The notes under the pieces are model-generated. The model was given only the letters and a program-made list of their open reading frames with translations, was not told the DNA's origin and ran no database searches. Below, in pieces: positions 31,294-35,370 of a DNA stretch of 35,370 bases. Within the stretch, counting starts at the first letter, position 1, and the number at the start of each line of letters is the position of its first letter. This DNA is from Parafrigoribacterium_A sp035571875 (GTDB taxonomy: Bacteria; Actinomycetota; Actinomycetes; Actinomycetales; Microbacteriaceae), in the NCBI GenBank assembly GCA_035571875.1, contig DATNBR010000044.1:1-35370 (forward strand), written 5' to 3'. A program made the translations under genes and the position numbers.

Positions 31294-32034
31294 GGGCAGC
31301 TGCTTCAGCCATTCATCGAAGGTCTGCGAACCGAGCGTCGCGCCTGGACCGGGAAGCACGGACCCATCGCGCATCGCGCGGAACATTTGCCCGGGCATCC
31401 GCAGCGGTATGACCGGCGTGCTTCTGCCCGTGGCACGCAGGTAGCGGCGCGCCATATCGACGAGGCTTTCCTGCCGCGGGCCCGCGAGGTCGGTGACTCG
31501 TCCTCTCGGTCTGCCTTCGGCCAGCTCGACGAGAGCGGATGCCACCTCCGCAGCAGCCACCGGCTGTAGCCTCCCGACGGGCACCGCGGCCACCGGGCCG
31601 AAGGTCGTCTGTGTGAGCATCTGCGGTGCAAACTCGTGGAACTGGGTCGCGCGCAGGATGGTCCAGGGCGCATCTGAGGTGGTCACCACTCGCTCCTGGG
31701 CGTTCTTGCCCGCGTAGTAACCGGAGCTGATGCCGTCGATGCCGACGATCGAGAGCGCAACGTGGTGCGGCACGCTGGCCGCCTTCTCTGCCGCGAGCAG
31801 TGTCGTGCTGCTGTCACGGAAGAAGGCGACGCAGGCGTCGGTTGCCGCGGATGCCACGCTCGCGACGTCGATAACCGCGTCGGCGCCACGCAGTGCCTCG
31901 GGTACGCCTCGCCCCGTCACGATGTCGACTCCGGCCGTGCGCGACATGGGCACGACCTGATGCCCGCGCTCCTGGGCGATGCGCGCCACGTGCTTCCCGA
32001 GGGTTCCGGTGGCGCCTGCGATGGCTATTCTCAT
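31282..32034 (-). CDS. NAD(P)-binding NmrA-like oxidoreductase
   Basis: A 250-residue atypical short-chain-dehydrogenase-fold protein. The N-terminal GATGTLGKHVA (GxxGxxG) binds NAD(P). HVALSIVGIDGISSGYYAGKNAQERVV has a YxxxK-like YAGKN, and the TILRATQFHEFA region is typical of NmrA/NAD(P)H-binding proteins. The start 32034 (MRIAIAGATG) overlaps the stop of the upstream membrane-protein gene by 4 nt (ATGA), so the two are coupled. Such oxidoreductase/epimerase genes are frequent neighbours and targets of ECF41 sigma factors, and an ECF41 gene lies just across the promoter. The substrate is unknown. Confidence 0.9.
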   Translation of the reverse strand: MRIAIAGATGTLGKHVARIAQERGHQVVPMSRTAGVDIVTGRGVPEALRGADAVIDVASVASAATDACVAFFRDSSTTLLAAEKAASVPHHVALSIVGIDGISSGYYAGKNAQERVVTTSDAPWTILRATQFHEFAPQMLTQTTFGPVAAVPVGRLQPVAAAEVASALVELAEGRPRGRVTDLAGPRQESLVDMARRYLRATGRSTPVIPLRMPGQMFRAMRDGSVLPGPGATLGSQTFDEWLKQLPSQG

Positions 32035-32480
32035 TGTGCTGTCTCCTTGGTGTTGGTCGTGTCGGGAGTCTGGGCGCTGGGGCGCCGAGCTGGCAAGAGC
32101 AGGATGATGCCGAGCACGAGGCTGACACTCAAGCTGAGGAGTTCGCCGATCGCGTCCGTCTCGGACATCCCTGCCAGGTGCGACGCGTGATAGCTCAGAT
32201 GTAGCACGCCGAAGACCGTCCAGGCGACGCCGACCGCCCTGGTGGCGGCGAGCTCGCGGGAGAAGAGCGCGAGCAGGGTTGCCGCAGCGATCGCCAGGTA
32301 GAGGCCGCCGACATCCCTGATGAGGTGTTCGTTGAATGGCCCATCGACCGCGACCCAGATGAACCCGAGTCCGGGGAACTCGGAGTAGAAGCTGTCGGGG
32401 AATGCCGCGGCCCACACGCCGACGAAGATGCCGAGGGCCGCCGTGATCGCCAGCACGATGCGGCGGAGAGCTGTGTTCAT
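32031..32480 (-). CDS. Four-helix membrane protein (possibly DUF4345-like)
   Basis: A 149-residue protein with four predicted membrane helices: about 5-27, 57-73, 82-100 and 110-129. The loop after helix 1 has FPDSFYSEFPGLGFIWVAVDGPFNEHLIRDVGGLYLA, a conserved-looking signature I associate with small DoxX/DUF4345-type actinobacterial proteins; the family name is uncertain. The C-terminal 20 residues are polar. The start 32480 lies 9 nt after a CGTC -10 element of the proposed ECF41 promoter, with no ribosome binding site, suggesting a leaderless message. It is followed by the coupled oxidoreductase gene, so both should be under ECF41 control. Confidence 0.78.
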   Translation of the reverse strand: MNTALRRIVLAITAALGIFVGVWAAAFPDSFYSEFPGLGFIWVAVDGPFNEHLIRDVGGLYLAIAAATLLALFSRELAATRAVGVAWTVFGVLHLSYHASHLAGMSETDAIGELLSLSVSLVLGIILLLPARRPSAQTPDTTNTKETAQ

Positions 32481-32489
32481 ACAGACCAG

Positions 32490-32547
32490 GACGAGTCGAG
32501 TGCCCCGAGTGTGAGGTCGAACTCACATTTCAGTTTCCTGCTTCGTC
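32490..32547. promoter_or_regulatory. Back-to-back ECF41-type promoters
   Basis: On the plus strand ACTCACA (32521-32527), 16 bp, then CGTC (32544-32547) points to the sigma gene. On the minus strand CCTCACA (32516-32510), 16 bp, then CGTC (32493-32490) points to the membrane-protein gene. The two -35 elements form the dyad TGTGAGgtcgaaCTCACA (32510-32527). The published ECF41 promoter is, as I recall, TGTCACA-N16-CGTC. Confidence 0.8.
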
Positions 32548-32598
32548 GTTGTATGCAAGATTGGCTCGTATCGATACCGGCCGGAGGAGGCACGAACG

Positions 32599-33504
32599 GT
32601 GGAATCACCAGACCCGAGGCTCGCGGAACTGACCGCCGAGCGCAACCACCTGATGAGCCTCGGCTACCGGATGCTCGGCACCGTCGCCGACGCGGAGGAC
32701 GCCGTTCAGGAGACGTATGCGCGCTGGTATCGCATGACGCCCGACGAGCGGGACGCGATCGAGGTGCCGCGCGCGTGGCTCACCAGGGTCGCCGGGCGCG
32801 TGTGCCTCGACATGCTCGGTACGGCACGCGCTCGCCGCGAGCACTACGTGGGGGAGTGGCTGCCGGAGCCCGTGCCTGGTACGACCTTTGCGCTCGACGG
32901 CCCGGCATCCGACCCGCTCGACCGCGTGACGCTCGACGACTCCGTCAGCACGGCGCTGCTCATCGTGCTCGAGTCGCTGACCCCGGCCGAGCGGGTGGCG
33001 TTCGTGCTTCACGACGTCTTCGCCGTGCCGTTTCCCGAGATCGCGGAGATTGTCGGCAGAACGGCGGATGCCTGCCGGCAGTTGGCGACGTCGGCGCGCA
33101 GGCGCATTCGTGAGCACCGCAGTGCCGAGGTGGCGACGGCCAGGCACGACAGTGTTGTGCAGGCCTTCGTCGCGGCGTGCACCAGCGGGGATCTGGCGGC
33201 GCTGGTCACTGTGCTCGATCCAGACGTCGTGCTGCGTTCCGATGGCGGTGGGCTGGTGAGCGCCGCGAGAAACCCGGTGCGGGGTGCGCTCAACGTGGCG
33301 CGGTTCCTGCTCGGCATCCTGAGCAAGGAGCCGGGCATGGAGGTGACGCTGCGGGAGAGTGCGAACGGAATGTCGCTCGTCGCACGCGTGGGCGGAACAC
33401 TGTTGAGCGTGGTCGACCTGGGCGTCGCGCGCGAACACGATGCGATCAGTGATGTCTGGATCATGATGAACCCCGAGAAGCTGACGCTGTGGGGCGCCGA
33501 GTGA
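32599..33504 (+). CDS. ECF41-type RNA polymerase sigma factor with SnoaL-like domain
   Basis: A 301-residue sigma factor. Region 2 covers about 1-80 (GYRMLGTVADAEDAVQETYARW) and region 4 about 110-170 (LTPAERVAFVLHDVFAVPFPEIAEIVGRTADACRQLATSARRR). Residues 180-301 form a SnoaL/NTF2-like domain. The three ECF41 marks are present: WLPEP in the linker, DGGG (RSDGGGLVS) and a C-terminal NPEKL (usual NPDKL). In ECF41 the fused domain replaces an anti-sigma factor and tunes activity. The start GTG 32599 follows GGAGGAGG (32583-32590). It likely activates itself and the divergent membrane-protein/oxidoreductase pair. The inducing signal is unknown. Mycobacterial SigJ has a similar overall build, but the WLPEP/NPxKL motifs favour ECF41. 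Confidence 0.92.
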   Translation: MESPDPRLAELTAERNHLMSLGYRMLGTVADAEDAVQETYARWYRMTPDERDAIEVPRAWLTRVAGRVCLDMLGTARARREHYVGEWLPEPVPGTTFALDGPASDPLDRVTLDDSVSTALLIVLESLTPAERVAFVLHDVFAVPFPEIAEIVGRTADACRQLATSARRRIREHRSAEVATARHDSVVQAFVAACTSGDLAALVTVLDPDVVLRSDGGGLVSAARNPVRGALNVARFLLGILSKEPGMEVTLRESANGMSLVARVGGTLLSVVDLGVAREHDAISDVWIMMNPEKLTLWGAE

Positions 33505-33529
33505 CGACCTCGAGGCAACGATCGCGACA

Positions 33530-33574
33530 GCCCGGGAAAACACGTGACTGACTGCACTCAGCGCGTACCCGGGC
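33530..33574. terminator. Weak inverted repeat after sigma gene
   Basis: GCCCGGG (33530-33536) pairs with CCCGGGC (33568-33574) over a 31-nt loop, 26 nt after the sigma-factor stop. The arms are short and no T-run follows, so terminator function is doubtful. Confidence 0.25.
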
Positions 33575-33608
33575 CGACCGTGCGCTGACGACGCGCGAGA
33601 ATAGAGCG

Positions 33609-34643
33609 GTGACGCTCACACCATCGGCCGCAGGCCCGCAGATCGGCGCTCCGCAGATCGGCTATGGCGCCGCGCTCGAGCAGTTCCACCCCACCGAGAT
33701 CCTCGAGCTGAGCGCGCACGCCGAGGCGAGCGGCTTCAGCGGCGTCATGGCGGCCGATCGCTTCCAACCGTGGGTGCCCAGGCAGGGGCAGGCGAGCTTC
33801 GTCTGGAACGTGCTCGGCGCCCTCGGGCAGACCACCGCGGGAGACCTCGGAACCGGGATGACCGTGCCGACCTTCCGCTGGCATCCGGCCATGATCGCGC
33901 AGGCGAGCGCGAGCCTCGCGGCCATGTATCCGGGGCGGCACTGGCTCGGTATCGGCTCCGGCGAGGCGATCGACGAGCACGTCACCGGCAGCTACTGGCC
34001 CGAGACCGCCGAGCGGATCAATCGGATGTTCGAGGCCGTCGAGGTGATCCACAAGCTGTTCGCCGCGTCCCACGCCGGTCGCGACGTCAAGCACAGCGGG
34101 CAGTACTTCAAGCTCGAGGCGACGCGGCTGTGGACCATGCCGGAGGTCGCCCCCGAGATCCTGGTCGCGACCTCCGGGCCGGTCACGGCGAAGCGCGCGG
34201 GCCGCACGGTCGACGGGCTCATCGTCGACGGCGCGCCGATCGACAAGATCGCCGCCTTGTTCACTCGCTTCGATGAGGGCGCGCGGGAGGCCGGTCGAGG
34301 CTCTCGCACCGGCACCAAGGTGCTGCGACTGCACCTGAGCTGGGCCGAGAGCGACGAGCAGGCGATGGCGAACGCGCTCGCCGAATGGCCGAACGGTGGC
34401 ATGCGGTTCCCGCGCTCCGACATCCGTTCGCCGTTTGAATTCGAGCAGCTCGCGAGGCTCGTGCGGCCCGAGGACTTCGACGGCCGGATGCTCGTCTCGG
34501 CCGACCTCGACGCGCACCGCGCACACATCCAGCGCTATCTCGACCTCGGCTTCGACCGCCTCTACCTGCACAACGTGGGGCGCAACCAGCGCGAGTGGAT
34601 CGACGCCTTCGGACGCGACGTGCTGCCGAAGCTGGTGCGCTGA
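33609..34643 (+). CDS. LLM-class F420-dependent oxidoreductase, fgd paralogue
   Basis: A 344-residue luciferase-like TIM barrel clearly related to FGD: AADRFQPW, MTVPTFRWHPAMIAQA, YPGRHWLGIGSGEA. Residues equivalent to FGD Asp39, Trp44 and Glu109 are Asp50, Trp55 and Glu119, but the catalytic His40 is Arg51. The sugar-phosphate lysines (Lys198, Lys259) have no counterpart. It should therefore bind F420 but not use glucose-6-phosphate; the substrate is unknown. GTG 33609 has no ribosome binding site; GAGAAT 6 nt upstream is a near -10 box, so a leaderless start is possible. The stop overlaps the cofE start by 1 nt (TGATG), linking it to F420 synthesis. Confidence 0.88.
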   Translation: MTLTPSAAGPQIGAPQIGYGAALEQFHPTEILELSAHAEASGFSGVMAADRFQPWVPRQGQASFVWNVLGALGQTTAGDLGTGMTVPTFRWHPAMIAQASASLAAMYPGRHWLGIGSGEAIDEHVTGSYWPETAERINRMFEAVEVIHKLFAASHAGRDVKHSGQYFKLEATRLWTMPEVAPEILVATSGPVTAKRAGRTVDGLIVDGAPIDKIAALFTRFDEGAREAGRGSRTGTKVLRLHLSWAESDEQAMANALAEWPNGGMRFPRSDIRSPFEFEQLARLVRPEDFDGRMLVSADLDAHRAHIQRYLDLGFDRLYLHNVGRNQREWIDAFGRDVLPKLVR

Positions 34644-35370
34644 TGGGCGCCGTGATGAGCGTGTGGGCGGTCGAGGGCATCCGCGAGATCGTGGCCGGCG
34701 ACGACCTCGCCGAAATCATCGGCGACGCGATCGAAGCCGGCACGCCGCTCGCCGACGGAGACATTCTCGTCGTCACCTCGAAGATCGTTTCCAAGGCCGA
34801 GGGGCGCACCATCCGCGCTGCCGATCGCGAGGAGGCGATCACCGCAGAGACCGTGCGCGTCGTGGCCAGCCGCGAGCACCCCGGGGGAGTGACCCGCATC
34901 GTCGAGAACCGCCTCGGTATCGTGGGCGCCGCTGCGGGCGTCGACTCCAGCAACACCCCCGAGGGCACGGTGCTGCTGCTGCCACTCGACCCCGACGCCT
35001 CGGCGCGCGCACTCGCCGCGGACCTGCGGGCGCGCTTCGGTGCACAGGTCGGCATCGTCGTCTCCGACACGCTCGGCAGACCCTGGCGAGAAGGACAGAC
35101 GGATGTCGCGATCGGCGCCGCCGGAATCCGAGTACTCGACGACCTGCGAGGAACGACGGATGCCCACGGCCGCCCCCTCCACGTCACGCTCCCGGCCGTG
35201 GCAGACGAACTCGCGGCTGCAACCGACCTCGTGAAGGGCAAGGCTGCCGCACTTCCCGTCGCGGTCGTGCGGGGACTCGGGCATCTCGTCGGTGACCTCG
35301 ACCTCCCGGGCGCCCGCAGCATCGTGCGGCCGCCAGAGAACGACATGTTCCGGCTGGGAACGGCGGAGGC
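34643..35370 (+). CDS. cofE: Coenzyme F420-0:L-glutamate ligase (3' partial)
   Basis: The open frame runs from ATG 34643 off the window end (about 242 residues, no stop). It matches the CofE fold/N-terminal half of FbiB, which adds glutamates to F420-0. Visible motifs are DGDILVVTSKIVSKAEGR near 40-56, HPGGVTRIVENRLGIVGAAAGVDSSN, and VGIVVSDTLGRPWREGQTDVAIGAAG with metal/GTP-binding residues. VRGLGHLV and ARSIVRPPENDMFRLG mark the end of the CofE domain. Whether a nitroreductase domain follows, as in mycobacterial FbiB, lies outside the window. ATG 34655 is an alternative start. It is coupled to the fgd-like oxidoreductase upstream. Confidence 0.94.
   Translation, partial: MGAVMSVWAVEGIREIVAGDDLAEIIGDAIEAGTPLADGDILVVTSKIVSKAEGRTIRAADREEAITAETVRVVASREHPGGVTRIVENRLGIVGAAAGVDSSNTPEGTVLLLPLDPDASARALAADLRARFGAQVGIVVSDTLGRPWREGQTDVAIGAAGIRVLDDLRGTTDAHGRPLHVTLPAVADELAAATDLVKGKAAALPVAVVRGLGHLVGDLDLPGARSIVRPPENDMFRLGTAE

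Noticed and set aside
32035..32526. Upstream extension of the oxidoreductase frame
   Set aside because: It overlaps the membrane-protein gene in another frame. MRIAIAGATG at 32034 is the natural start of the NAD(P)-binding fold.

Overview
The window is high-GC, gene-dense actinobacterial DNA. Codon bias (GAC, GTG/GTC, CTC), the F420 genes, the MurA type and the order leuC-leuD-murA-plsC-gpsA...thiL-rsmD-recG-coaD suggest Micrococcales, most likely Microbacteriaceae. That placement is inferred from remembered gene orders, not from a search. I see no rRNA, tRNA, CRISPR array, phage or transposase gene. The window cuts a TerC-type membrane protein gene at its left edge and cofE at its right edge.

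Region 1 (1029-16652) is the most unusual part. It is one continuous plus-strand locus: FHA protein, degenerate-FHA/winged-helix-like protein, PP2C phosphatase, transmembrane Ser/Thr kinase, an extracellular protein of about 1850 residues (N-terminal membrane anchor, about eleven Ig/cadherin-like modules, three FN3 modules, Cys-containing tail), MoxR AAA+ ATPase, DUF58 protein, transglutaminase-like membrane protein and a final FHA protein. The gene content matches the PFNA cluster (kinase, FN3, AAA-ATPase, DUF58, transglutaminase) described in Bifidobacterium. Here the transglutaminase-like domain has lost all three expected catalytic residues (Cys to Gln, His to Thr, Asp to Asn), so it is probably a structural or binding module. 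I infer a phospho-regulated envelope system: kinase and phosphatase write and erase phosphothreonine, FHA proteins read it, and MoxR/DUF58/pseudo-transglutaminase act at the membrane on the giant surface protein.

Region 2 (16659-25368) is housekeeping. A leucine/valine dehydrogenase gene diverges from a tight leuC-leuD-murA-plsC-gpsA operon. The 3' end of leuC carries a REP-like inverted repeat translated as an extra tail. A DUF3515-like lipoprotein gene and thiL diverge from a 24-bp gap holding two overlapping -10 boxes, each 7 nt from a start codon. rsmD follows, convergent to thiL.

Region 3 (25369-31293) holds recG, coaD, fgd (F420-dependent glucose-6-phosphate dehydrogenase), two small minus-strand ORFs, a PLDc_N membrane protein and mug. 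It contains two strong inverted repeats upstream of recG, a near-perfect hairpin between convergent genes, and a run of genes whose -10 box lies 6-8 nt before the start codon, as expected for leaderless mRNAs.

Region 4 (31282-33504) is an ECF41-type sigma factor with a C-terminal SnoaL-like domain, divergent from a small membrane protein and an NmrA-like oxidoreductase. The intergenic gap has two back-to-back CTCACA-N16-CGTC motifs, close to the known ECF41 promoter, one pointing each way.

Region 5 (33609-35370) is an fgd-like F420 oxidoreductase paralogue lacking the FGD catalytic His, coupled to cofE of F420 biosynthesis.
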